This document shows positions 1 through 6,425 of a stretch of DNA of 11,175 nucleotides, piece by piece. The position numbers and the translations under genes were made by a program. Below the pieces are notes generated by a model. That model made no database searches and was not told where the DNA came from. It worked only from the letters and a program-made list of their open reading frames with translations. The stretch is from the NCBI GenBank assembly GCA_964565925.1, contig CAZMGV010000039.1, positions 1 through 11,175 on the forward strand, written 5' to 3'. Within the stretch, counting starts at the first letter, position 1; every line of letters begins with the position of its first letter. The stretch comes from CAZMGV01 sp964565925 (lineage in GTDB: Bacteria; JAGRBM01; JAHCIT01).

Positions 1-26
1 GAGAATCAAAGAGTTAGTTAGAAATG

Positions 27-96
27 CCGGGGTAGGGAGGGGGTAGTCACTGGGGGGGCACCGGGTAGGGACGTGGTGGGGAGGCGAACCGGCATA
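27..96 (+). other. G-rich tract with G-quadruplex potential
   Basis: The stretch contains many separated runs of three or more G on the plus strand (GGGG, GGG, GGGGG, a run of seven, GGG, GGG, GGGG) with mostly short loops, so it could fold as a G-quadruplex. No gene is supported across it. Whether it acts as a regulatory element or is simple low-complexity DNA cannot be told from sequence. Confidence 0.4.
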
Positions 97-140
97 CTCT
101 GGTCCACATCAGTTGATCCGAATGATTTTTCCAGGGATTT

Positions 141-285
141 CCGGTGGCTACATTCGAATTGGCGGCAGGGTAGTAGGGGTGGCCACCTAAAAATTCATCT
201 GGCCCCGTACCGAAGCCTATTATTTCGGCCAAACGCCCGCATGGAGCACGGTTGGAGTCAGGCATGACTGAAAAGTGGCCCGGAT
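141..285. mobile_element. Possible remnant of an IS21-type element end
   Basis: Three copies of a GTGGC(C/T)AC-like motif occur at 144-151, 179-186 and, shortened, at 275-280. They are associated with AATTGGCG (157-164), a perfect palindrome GGTGGCCACC (178-187) followed by TAAAAATTC, and AAAAGTGGCCC (271-281). Iterated motifs of this flavour are typical of the multi-repeat ends of IS21-family insertion sequences. No transposase or IstB gene is visible, so at most this is a terminal fragment. The assignment rests on remembered motif style, not on a search. Confidence 0.25.
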
Positions 286-308
286 AGAGCACGGTGGGGT
301 GTGCCGTT

Positions 309-370
309 GGCGCGGTTAGCGCGCGGTGCGAAGGATTTCGGCGCGGTTAGAGCGCGGCTCGAAAGTCCCT
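309..370 (+). repeat. Two tandem ~31-bp GC-rich hairpin repeats
   Basis: The 18-bp core GGCGCGGTTAGCGCGCGG at 309-326 recurs at 340-357 with one mismatch, a 31-bp period. Copy 1 can form a GCGCG/CGCGC stem (310-314 with 320-324) around the loop GTTAG. Copy 2 forms a shorter GCGC stem (341-344 with 352-355). There is no T-run after either copy, so an intrinsic terminator is unlikely. Function is unknown. A nearby 9-bp direct repeat, GAGCACGGT, lies at 244-252 and 287-295. Confidence 0.55.
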
Positions 371-422
371 TTTGAGACGAAATTCAGTACAAGGCGCTCC
401 CGATCGAGCTCTATTAACAGGA

Positions 423-584
423 TTATTTGAAATCCCGGCTCCCCACCCGTTCCGGCTTTGTGCGTAATCTCGGTTCCCAGAGCCGTTCGACAACCAGGTG
501 AACGACTCGGTCCTCGGATTGGAGCGTCCCGGTTACTCCCATGAGGGAAGCTGACTTGGCGCTAACGGAATGGCGTTCGAATAC
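423..584 (-). pseudogene. dnaE2: Displaced 3' end of a dnaE2 gene (C-terminal 53 codons plus stop)
   Basis: Read on the minus strand, this segment encodes a peptide beginning VFERHSVSAK and ending PERVGSRDFK followed by TAA. It aligns without gaps to the last 53 residues of the intact DnaE2 encoded at 6426-9464: 43 of 53 residues and about 122 of 162 bases are identical, with a constant offset of 6003 bp. Similarity stops abruptly at 584, where the preceding minus-strand codons hold no further DnaE2 and soon meet a stop. It also stops right after the TAA codon. The upstream part of the gene is absent, so this is a non-functional fragment. Most base differences are silent or conservative (K/R, D/E), so the two copies diverged as parts of working genes and were later brought together. 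It marks the left edge of the inserted island. Confidence 0.9.
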
Positions 585-670
585 TGACCAACCCTACATT
601 TCCGAGCTACTCCGAGTGTTAGTCGGGTTGCACGTGTCTCGGGAAGGGCCCAATTCCAGAATAGTCGGCC

Positions 671-699
671 TTGACAATCGTCTCACAAAATAGCATAAA
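671..699 (+). promoter_or_regulatory. Sigma-70-type promoter for the AAA ATPase/protease genes
   Basis: A perfect -35 hexamer TTGACA (671-676) is followed, after 17 bp, by CATAAA (694-699), a 4/6 match to TATAAT. The expected transcription start is about 705-707, on the first candidate ATG (706). The message would then be leaderless, or would have a leader of only about 20 nt if the ATG at 727 is used. Three GTCT(C/G)A words at 680, 701 and 711 lie in and just after the promoter. The rest of 585-670, between the dnaE2 fragment and the promoter, shows nothing I can interpret. Confidence 0.55.
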
Positions 700-705
700 A
701 GTCTC

Positions 706-1845
706 ATGAAGTCTGACGTTATATTCATGAATGAGCTTTTCCGTATCGTAAGCGGTGCACTTCGTCTCGATATTGACAAGGTGCGCAACTATACGATTTT
801 CCTCGCGGAGAAACTGGAAAAGGCTGGCGATACAGCATCAGCGGGACGACTGCGCAAGATGCTTGAAGAGAGCGATCATCAGTTGCGACCTGCGGGAGCA
901 GCGTTTGCGAAGATAATCCCCGTCGACGAAGACAGCAGGTTTCCGCTGATCGAGCAGGTGAACCTTAATACCCTATCCGAGCCTCCGGTTTTCCTAGGAC
1001 AGGAGCAATGGGATACCGTTAACGAATTTTTGAGCGTCGCGAAAAGTTACGCACAGGCAAACGTCGGCGGCGCGACAACGTCGCTGAGTTTCTTGATGTA
1101 CGGTCCCCCGGGGACGGGAAAGAGCCGTCTCGCGCGATATATTGCCGCGGAGTTGGGGCTTGAGCTGTACATTGCGCGCCTAGACGGTCTGATCTCATCG
1201 TTTCTCGGGAGCACTTCGAAAAACATACGCGCACTTTTCGATTTCGCGGCTAAGACACCGTGTGTTTTGTTTCTCGACGAATTCGATGCGATCGCTAAGC
1301 TGCGCGGCGACAGCCAGGAACTAGGCGAATTAAAGCGGGTCGTGAACAGCTTCATCCAGAATCTCGACACGCTGGGTAGTCACTCCATTGTGATTGCTGC
1401 GACTAATCATCAGGAGCTACTCGACTCTGCGGTATGGCGGCGCTTTAGCTACCGGCTGTCGCTGGATTATCCCCCGGCGGAATTGCGCGAGAAGATGTGG
1501 ACCGCGTTTAGCGAAGGATTGGATTTCACAGAGCGGGAGATAGGGCTATTGGTAGATCTGTCCGAAGGTTTTTCCGGGTCGGACATTCATGAAGTCTGCG
1601 TGCGGCTCCGCCGCCGTCAGGCCACAACGCAACAGAAACCTGAGTTAAAGGACGCGTTCCAGGTTCTTCAGAACATGGGAATCGGTGAAGGCGAGCACCG
1701 GCGTTTCCTGTCGCGTTTACGTGGCAGAGACGTGCAAACCGTTGCAACCCTGCTCCGTGAAAGAAGCGCTAAAATCTATAGTCACGCTGCTCTCGCCGAT
1801 TTGTTGGGCGTTTCAAAGGCGACGGCGCATCGCTGGGCAAAGTGA
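706..1845 (+). CDS. AAA+ ATPase with C-terminal helix-turn-helix, paired with subtilase
   Basis: The 379-residue protein has a single AAA+ module: Walker A GPPGTGKS (133-140), Walker B VLFLDEFD (187-194, Asp191/Glu192), sensor-1 AATN (231-234), arginine-finger candidates Arg245/Arg246, and a sensor-2/lid region around GFSGSDIHEVC (288-298). All ATPase hallmarks are intact. Residues 1-125 are a helical N-terminal region of unknown role. The last 25 residues, including LADLLGVSKATAHRWAK, look like a helix-turn-helix. There is no signal peptide or membrane segment, so it should be cytoplasmic. The subtilase gene starts 14 bp downstream, and AAA+/S8 pairs recur in bacterial accessory regions, so the likely role is an ATP-driven unfoldase or regulator of that protease (inference). 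The start is uncertain: neither ATG 706 nor ATG 727 has a clear ribosome-binding site, and the promoter position fits leaderless initiation at 706. Confidence 0.88.
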   Translation: MKSDVIFMNELFRIVSGALRLDIDKVRNYTIFLAEKLEKAGDTASAGRLRKMLEESDHQLRPAGAAFAKIIPVDEDSRFPLIEQVNLNTLSEPPVFLGQEQWDTVNEFLSVAKSYAQANVGGATTSLSFLMYGPPGTGKSRLARYIAAELGLELYIARLDGLISSFLGSTSKNIRALFDFAAKTPCVLFLDEFDAIAKLRGDSQELGELKRVVNSFIQNLDTLGSHSIVIAATNHQELLDSAVWRRFSYRLSLDYPPAELREKMWTAFSEGLDFTEREIGLLVDLSEGFSGSDIHEVCVRLRRRQATTQQKPELKDAFQVLQNMGIGEGEHRRFLSRLRGRDVQTVATLLRERSAKIYSHAALADLLGVSKATAHRWAK

Positions 1846-1851
1846 TGGAGT

Positions 1852-1857
1852 AAGGAG
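1852..1857 (+). promoter_or_regulatory. Ribosome-binding site of the subtilase gene
   Basis: AAGGAG lies only 2 nt before ATG 1860. The spacing is tight, so ATG 1914, preceded by AAGGTG, is a competing start. Confidence 0.5.
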
Positions 1858-1859
1858 AC

Positions 1860-4199
1860 ATGGTTAAAGTTACCAGATCGCTACGACGGGATCGCCTTCT
1901 GATCAAGGTGATTATGCCCAAGCAGTATACAGAGCGGAAAGTGCCCGGCGGCAGAACCCCGCCCAAGCCATTCCGGCCGGTTGATCAGAAATATCGCACG
2001 TCGTTATCGAACCAGATTTCGGCGATCCATACGGCGATAGTTCCTCTGATCAGGACAACCGGCGCCGCACCCGTGAGGGTGAAGCTTATCGCGAAGGCGG
2101 CTGCCAAAAGTCACAGGCCGGAAAATCTGTTCTCGGAGAACACATGTCCAATCGTGGGTGGAGGAAGCCTCGGAGAATTGTTCGTCAAGGCGACACCGGA
2201 GGGATTAAATCACCTGACCGATATCATAGAACGCAATGTGTCCGACCAGATGACAAAGGAATTATCCTGCGTTGAGACGATCGAACCAGTGACGGCTTCC
2301 TATCGGCGTAGCGGCCTAGATGCGGCCGACGTGCTTCGCAAAAGTCCGCGCGGGAAGAAAGGCTTCATCACACGTGTAGGTCTGTTCAACTTCGGTACGG
2401 AACGGGACCAGCCGAAGCTCGTCGCGGACTTGGAGGCAGCCTGCAAACGACGCGATATCACCATGAGTACACGTGGATATTCGCCCTCAAGTTTTACATT
2501 TAAGGTCGAATGCCGGACAGTAGACGATGTCGAAGCGCTTTCCCGGGTGATCGGAGTGCGGTCCATCGCGCCGATGCCGCTTATCCGTACTATTCGTCCC
2601 CATATGTTCGCAGCAAAGTCATTGCCGACACTTCCGACTTCAGCTGATGTGACGGGAGACTACCCCGTCGTTGTAGTAGTCGATAGTGGCATAGCGAGTA
2701 ATATTCCCGGTCTTGAGAGCTGGGTCGAGGGTCGTGAATCAGTGGTCGCACCCGCTTATCGGAATCCCGACCACGGCACCTTTGTCGCGGGACTCATCTG
2801 TTGGGGTAGTCAGCTAAATCCGAACATAGCGGGCCTGGACGACAACCCATGCGGAGTTTACGACCTCCAAGTCATTCCCAACGACGATCCGGCAAAAGGG
2901 AGCATACTTCCGTTGCTTGAATCGGAGTTCCTTCAGACGCTTGACGAAGCGCTGCAGCAGCATGCCAACAAATACAAGGTCTGGAATCTCTCGCTAGGTA
3001 CAAGCGAGGTGTGCTCGTTGGATAAGTTTTCCAAGTTAGCCGAGGAACTCGACAACCTTCAGGAGAAATATCAAGTCTCGTTTGTCATCAGTGCCGGGAA
3101 CTACGATACACCGCCACTGCTGGACTATCCACGCACGAGCAAGCAGTTAACGGCTGGAAGGATCACGACGCCGGCCGACAGCGTGCTCGGAATCACGGTA
3201 GGGGCAGTATCGCATGTGGACTATAAGACTAAAGGTCCGAAAGAGCATCATCCGTCAGCGTTCTCGCGGCATGGCGCGGGTCCGAATTACATCATCAAGC
3301 CCGACGTAGTGCATTATGGAGGCGCGTGTGCGAGTGATGCTTCGCACATTTCGGGAATTCGCTCGATCAATGGTACCGGCTCTGCGGAGAACCTCGGCAC
3401 AAGTTTCGCAACGCCGCTTGTCGCACGAACCTTAGCACAAATCTACCATCAGGTGACGCCCACGCCATCTCCGGTGCTAGCGCGGGCGCTACTCACGCAT
3501 CACGCGCGCGATCCCCGGACGAAGCAGCGTGTGCCAGATGGTGATGAAAACTTCTTCGGCTTCGGCCTGCCTGCACCGGTGCCATACTGCCTTGAGTGTA
3601 CGCCGCACACTTCGACGCTGGTTTTCGACGACGTGCTCCGGCCCGGTTATTTTCTCGAATGGGACGACTTTCCCTATCCGCAGTCCCTCAAGCGCGACGG
3701 GAAATATTACGGCGAGGTTTGGATGACAATGGCCTTCGCGCCAGCACGCGGCGCACGTTGGGGCACGGAGTATTGCGAAACGCATATCGACGCTCACTTC
3801 GGAGTTTATCGAAAGGAGAAATCACGTGAGACCGGTCTAGTAAAGCCAAAACTGAAGTTCGTTGGATTAGTACCACCGGAACATAAGAACGTGCACGTGC
3901 TTTATGAATCCTATCAGGTAGAAAAACTTCGTAAGTGGGCGCCGGTGCGCACTTACTACGGAAATATGGAAAACGGCGAGCGAGGCGAACGCTGGCGTAT
4001 GATGCTTCGACTGCTCACGCGGCATGGAATAGAAGATGAGGATGCTTTCAAGCCGCAGCCGTTCTCGCTGATCGTGACGATTTCCGATCCGCAGAAGAAC
4101 GTGCGCGTGTATGACGAGATGGCACAACTCGTGCGGAATCGTTTCCAGTCGCAAAATCTCACGGTTCGCATGGCGGCGCGCCTGAAGGCAAGGACATGA
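1860..4199 (+). CDS. S8 family subtilisin-like serine protease, cytoplasmic
   Basis: This 779-residue protein carries an intact subtilase catalytic set: Asp275 in VVVVDSGIA, His305 in DHGTFVAGL, oxyanion Asn414 in SAGNYD and nucleophile Ser515 in GTSFATP. The catalytic domain spans about 265-575. It is preceded by a 260-residue N-terminal region and followed by a 200-residue C-terminal region, neither of which I recognise. There is no hydrophobic signal peptide, unlike secreted subtilisins, so an intracellular target is expected. It sits 14 bp after the AAA+ ATPase gene and is almost certainly co-transcribed with it; the ATPase probably controls substrate access or activation (inference). ATG 1860 has a close AAGGAG. 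The in-frame ATG at 1914 (starting MPKQYTERK) is a plausible alternative that removes an 18-residue basic extension. The family call is secure; the substrate is unknown. Confidence 0.92.
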   Translation: MVKVTRSLRRDRLLIKVIMPKQYTERKVPGGRTPPKPFRPVDQKYRTSLSNQISAIHTAIVPLIRTTGAAPVRVKLIAKAAAKSHRPENLFSENTCPIVGGGSLGELFVKATPEGLNHLTDIIERNVSDQMTKELSCVETIEPVTASYRRSGLDAADVLRKSPRGKKGFITRVGLFNFGTERDQPKLVADLEAACKRRDITMSTRGYSPSSFTFKVECRTVDDVEALSRVIGVRSIAPMPLIRTIRPHMFAAKSLPTLPTSADVTGDYPVVVVVDSGIASNIPGLESWVEGRESVVAPAYRNPDHGTFVAGLICWGSQLNPNIAGLDDNPCGVYDLQVIPNDDPAKGSILPLLESEFLQTLDEALQQHANKYKVWNLSLGTSEVCSLDKFSKLAEELDNLQEKYQVSFVISAGNYDTPPLLDYPRTSKQLTAGRITTPADSVLGITVGAVSHVDYKTKGPKEHHPSAFSRHGAGPNYIIKPDVVHYGGACASDASHISGIRSINGTGSAENLGTSFATPLVARTLAQIYHQVTPTPSPVLARALLTHHARDPRTKQRVPDGDENFFGFGLPAPVPYCLECTPHTSTLVFDDVLRPGYFLEWDDFPYPQSLKRDGKYYGEVWMTMAFAPARGARWGTEYCETHIDAHFGVYRKEKSRETGLVKPKLKFVGLVPPEHKNVHVLYESYQVEKLRKWAPVRTYYGNMENGERGERWRMMLRLLTRHGIEDEDAFKPQPFSLIVTISDPQKNVRVYDEMAQLVRNRFQSQNLTVRMAARLKART

Positions 4200-4311
4200 C
4201 TTTATTCCAGAACGGAACGGGGGCGAAGAACGATACGAGAGAGGTTGACTGGTATTCCGTCCAGGAGGTTCATCGCTGAAATTGTAGCTTCGGAAGTGTG
4301 TTTCAAAATTT

Positions 4312-4317
4312 AAGGAG
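4312..4317 (+). promoter_or_regulatory. Ribosome-binding site fixing the multiubiquitin start
   Basis: AAGGAG is placed 7 nt before ATG 4325. This strongly supports that ATG over the upstream in-frame GTG at 4298, whose reading would run through the site. The preceding 4200-4311 gap shows no gene. It contains an orphan AGGAGG (4263-4268) with no usable start codon after it, a TTGACT (4245-4250) without a convincing -10, and no clear terminator. Confidence 0.75.
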
Positions 4318-4324
4318 AAGGCTA

Positions 4325-4792
4325 ATGTCTGGACACGAGCACGAACACAAGCATGAGGTGAGGATATTTATCGATCAGCATTCATACCATTCGCCGAACC
4401 CAACGACAGGCGCAGCATTGTATGCATTGGGTAAGGTGGAACCAGGCCATGTGCTTTATCGCGAGATGAGAGACGACCGTGAAGACCCTGAAGTGGCGAA
4501 TAGCCCAGAGGCCATTCATCTGAAAAATGACGATCATTATCGCAGCGTGAAACCTAAGGCCTACACGATTTACGTAAATGGGCAGGTCAAGATAGTTACA
4601 ACTAAGATGGCCACCTACGAGCAGATCGTCGCGTTGGCGTATCCTAATCCGGTCACCGGACCCAATGTAATTTACACAGTCGGATACCAAGATGGTCCAC
4701 ACGAGAATCCATCAGGCAGCCTCAGGCCTAACGGAAAGGTCTACTTAAAAGACGGGATGATCTTTGATGTCACGCCTACTGATAAGTCGTAG
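4325..4792 (+). CDS. Multiubiquitin-type protein with two ubiquitin-like domains
   Basis: This 155-residue protein has two consecutive beta-grasp-like segments. The first (about 11-75) has the short pattern of the multiubiquitin family (strand EVRIFID, then TGAALYALGKV, then LYREM, then an IHLKNDDHYR turn). The second (about 77-152) runs from KAYTIYVNGQVKIV through a YEQIVALAYPN helix to VYLKDGMIFDVTPTDKS, like the terminal domain of the same family. The N-terminus is His/Glu-rich (MSGHEHEHKHE). The C-terminus is DKS, with no Gly-Gly, so it may need processing or may not be conjugated through its own end. It overlaps the downstream E1-like gene, which implies translational coupling. In the family, such proteins travel with E1-like and sometimes E2/JAB genes; the presumed role is a protein modifier or scaffold (inference). 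Confidence 0.82.
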   Translation: MSGHEHEHKHEVRIFIDQHSYHSPNPTTGAALYALGKVEPGHVLYREMRDDREDPEVANSPEAIHLKNDDHYRSVKPKAYTIYVNGQVKIVTTKMATYEQIVALAYPNPVTGPNVIYTVGYQDGPHENPSGSLRPNGKVYLKDGMIFDVTPTDKS

Positions 4793-5717
4793 CGCTGATT
4801 TGCAAAGGTTGCAGAACGATGGCTACGAGCTTGAAATAAGAGCCGGTTATTTGCTCGTGAAAGGCATACCGTATGTAAATTCTCGCAAGGAGGTTCAACG
4901 CGGCACACTCGTCACAAAGCTGACGTTAATCGGCGACAAAACAACGCGGCCGGACGATCATGTTGCGTATTTCGCAGGCGAACATCCGTGCAATGAAGAT
5001 GGAACGGAGATCGTACAGATAAAGCATGCCAGCCGAGAGCAAACGCTCGCAGCAGGTGTGGTAATCCAGCATTCCTTTTCCGCGAAGCCAACACCACTTG
5101 GTTATTACCCTAATTACTATGCGAAGATATCGAACTATGCGGCGGTCCTTGCCGGGCCAGCACAGCAAATAGATCCGAAAGCCCGGCCGCAAACCTTCAA
5201 GGTCGTCACGCCCGAGTCGGAGCAACGGGAAACTCCCTTCAACTACATCGACACTGCTTCAAGTAGGGCCGAAATAGATGTTGTCACGGCAAAGCTAAAG
5301 AAGCTAAACCGCGTAGCAATTGTCGGCCTAGGTGGAACTGGATCCTACGTGCTGGACTTCGTTGCGAAGACGCCCGTCTGGGAAATTCATCTTTATGACG
5401 GGGACATCTTTCTACAGCATAATGCCTTCAGATCGCCGGGCGCTCCGTCGAAGGACGAGCTAGAAACCCAACCGCCTAAAGCGACATGGTTTAAGAACAT
5501 CTATTCGAAGATGCATTCCGGTGTGGTGGATCATCCGATCTTTATCAACGAGAACAATGTTGGGGAACTGTGGCGCATGGATTTCGTCTTTGTTTGTGTG
5601 GACAGCGGAGAAACAAAACGATTGATCGTCGACAAACTCGAAGAGGCCGACGTGCCGTTCGTTGACGTGGGTATGGGCCTCCGGTTGAATGACGAAATGT
5701 TGGCTGGTACTGTTTGA
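4767..5717 (+). CDS. E1-like ThiF-family adenylyltransferase, truncated by in-frame TGA
   Basis: Residues about 1-165 form a family-specific N-terminal domain that I tentatively match to the DUF6791 type. Residues 170-316 are a ThiF/MoeB/E1 Rossmann domain: nucleotide loop GLGGTGS (187-193), acidic LYDGD (209-213), HNAFR with Asn219 and Arg222, and VCVDS with Asp279. E1-like enzymes adenylate the C-terminus of a ubiquitin-like protein, here presumably the product of the preceding overlapping gene. ATG 4767 lies inside that gene (26-bp overlap); a TTG at 4764 and one at 4800 are other options. Translation ends at TGA 5715-5717, codon 317, although the same frame continues for 79 codons of family-like sequence. 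The core nucleotide-binding motifs survive, but the missing C-terminal part probably includes conserved fold elements, so activity is doubtful. Only two cysteines are present, Cys75 and Cys277. No separate E2 gene is seen. Confidence 0.8.
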   Translation: MSRLLISRSADLQRLQNDGYELEIRAGYLLVKGIPYVNSRKEVQRGTLVTKLTLIGDKTTRPDDHVAYFAGEHPCNEDGTEIVQIKHASREQTLAAGVVIQHSFSAKPTPLGYYPNYYAKISNYAAVLAGPAQQIDPKARPQTFKVVTPESEQRETPFNYIDTASSRAEIDVVTAKLKKLNRVAIVGLGGTGSYVLDFVAKTPVWEIHLYDGDIFLQHNAFRSPGAPSKDELETQPPKATWFKNIYSKMHSGVVDHPIFINENNVGELWRMDFVFVCVDSGETKRLIVDKLEEADVPFVDVGMGLRLNDEMLAGTV

Positions 5718-5957
5718 GTTACCACGAGCAAGCCGAACAAGCGCGACCATTTCGACACCCGGGTGTCCTTCGGAGACCTCGGCAACAACGAGTATAACCG
5801 CAATATTCAGGTCGCCGATCTCAATGCGCTGAATGCCGCGCTGGCCGTCATCAAGTGGAAAAAGTTGTTTGGCTTCTATCAGGACATGAAGTCAGAGCAC
5901 CATAGCCAGTTCCACACTGCCACTAACAGCCTCATTAATGAAGACCAGGCAGAATGA
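5718..5957 (+). pseudogene. Severed C-terminal tail of the ThiF/E1 gene
   Basis: Directly after the TGA the same frame stays open for 79 codons, from VTTSKPNKRDHFD to LINEDQAE, ending at TGA 5955-5957. The phrasing (IQVADLNALNAALAVIKWKK, LFGFY) reads as the normal C-terminal helix region of this ThiF subfamily, so this is one gene split by one stop codon and not a second gene. Restored length would be about 396 residues. The likely ancestral codon is CGA (Arg), changed to TGA by a C-to-T transition at a CpG. No ribosome-binding site precedes the internal GTG at 5763, so independent translation is unlikely. The tail ends in an ATGA overlap with the next gene. Confidence 0.78.
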
Positions 5958-6409
5958 AGCAGGAGATCACCGTCAAGCACGAATTCGTCCAGTTCATCCC
6001 GGAGGAGCTGCAAGAGCGAACGATCTACATCTCCATCCACTATGCTACGGTCTCGCACCTCTGCGCCTGTGGCTGCGAAAACAAAGTGGTTACGCCGCTG
6101 AAGCCGACCGATTGGAAACTCACTTTCGACGGCAAGACGATTTCGCTTCATCCGTCAATCGGGAATTGGAGTTTTCCGTGCCGGTCGCACTATTGGATCA
6201 GTAACAATAAGGTGCAATGGGCGGAGGAATGGTCTCAATCCCGAATCGACGCGGGTCGGGCTTACGACCGACGCTCCAAGGAGCGATATTTTAGCGGTGA
6301 GGAAATCGCCGAGGAATCCGCATTACCGCCGAAAGCGGTGGAACCGACGGACCCAGCGCCTGTGTCGGAGGCAAAGCCTGCGTGGTGGAAAGCTTGGTGG
6401 CCGTGGTGA
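5954..6409 (+). CDS. DUF6527-type small Cys/His protein with Trp-rich tail
   Basis: This 151-residue protein has a likely metal-binding set: CACGC (Cys37, Cys39, Cys41, with His35 just before) and CRSH (Cys76, His79) in the phrase FPCRSHYWI. That layout matches the DUF6527 family, which occurs next to multiubiquitin and ThiF genes. Zinc binding, perhaps as a treble-clef or RING-like adaptor, is inference. Residues 115-142 form an acidic/proline-rich linker. The end PAWWKAWWPW packs five Trp into the last eight residues and could be a membrane or protein docking tail. The ATG overlaps the stop of the E1 frame (ATGA, 5954-5957), and only a weak AGG lies upstream, so translation is probably coupled to the E1 gene; the premature stop there could reduce its expression. 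Start and end are well supported. Confidence 0.82.
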   Translation: MKQEITVKHEFVQFIPEELQERTIYISIHYATVSHLCACGCENKVVTPLKPTDWKLTFDGKTISLHPSIGNWSFPCRSHYWISNNKVQWAEEWSQSRIDAGRAYDRRSKERYFSGEEIAEESALPPKAVEPTDPAPVSEAKPAWWKAWWPW

Positions 6410-6425
6410 CTATTACGTGACACGA

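Noticed and set aside
47..292. Open frames on both strands in the left flank (47-292 minus, 73-267 plus)
   Set aside because: They overlap each other, cross the G-rich and repeat motifs, lack ribosome-binding sites and show no recognisable protein pattern.
309..357. Intrinsic terminators formed by the GC-rich hairpins
   Set aside because: Neither hairpin is followed by a T-run on either strand.
4245..4273. Second promoter before the multiubiquitin gene (TTGACT at 4245)
   Set aside because: The expected -10 position reads GTTCAT, a poor match, so an internal promoter is not supported.
4298..4324. Upstream GTG start for the multiubiquitin gene
   Set aside because: It places the AAGGAG site inside the coding region; ATG 4325 has ideal spacing and gives a normal family start.
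5715..5717. Selenocysteine at the E1 TGA
   Set aside because: No convincing selenocysteine-insertion hairpin was seen just after the TGA, and the position looks like an ordinary residue, probably Arg, rather than a catalytic Cys.
5763..5957. Separate small gene after the E1 stop
   Set aside because: The frame is continuous with the E1 gene, has no ribosome-binding site, and reads as the E1 C-terminus.
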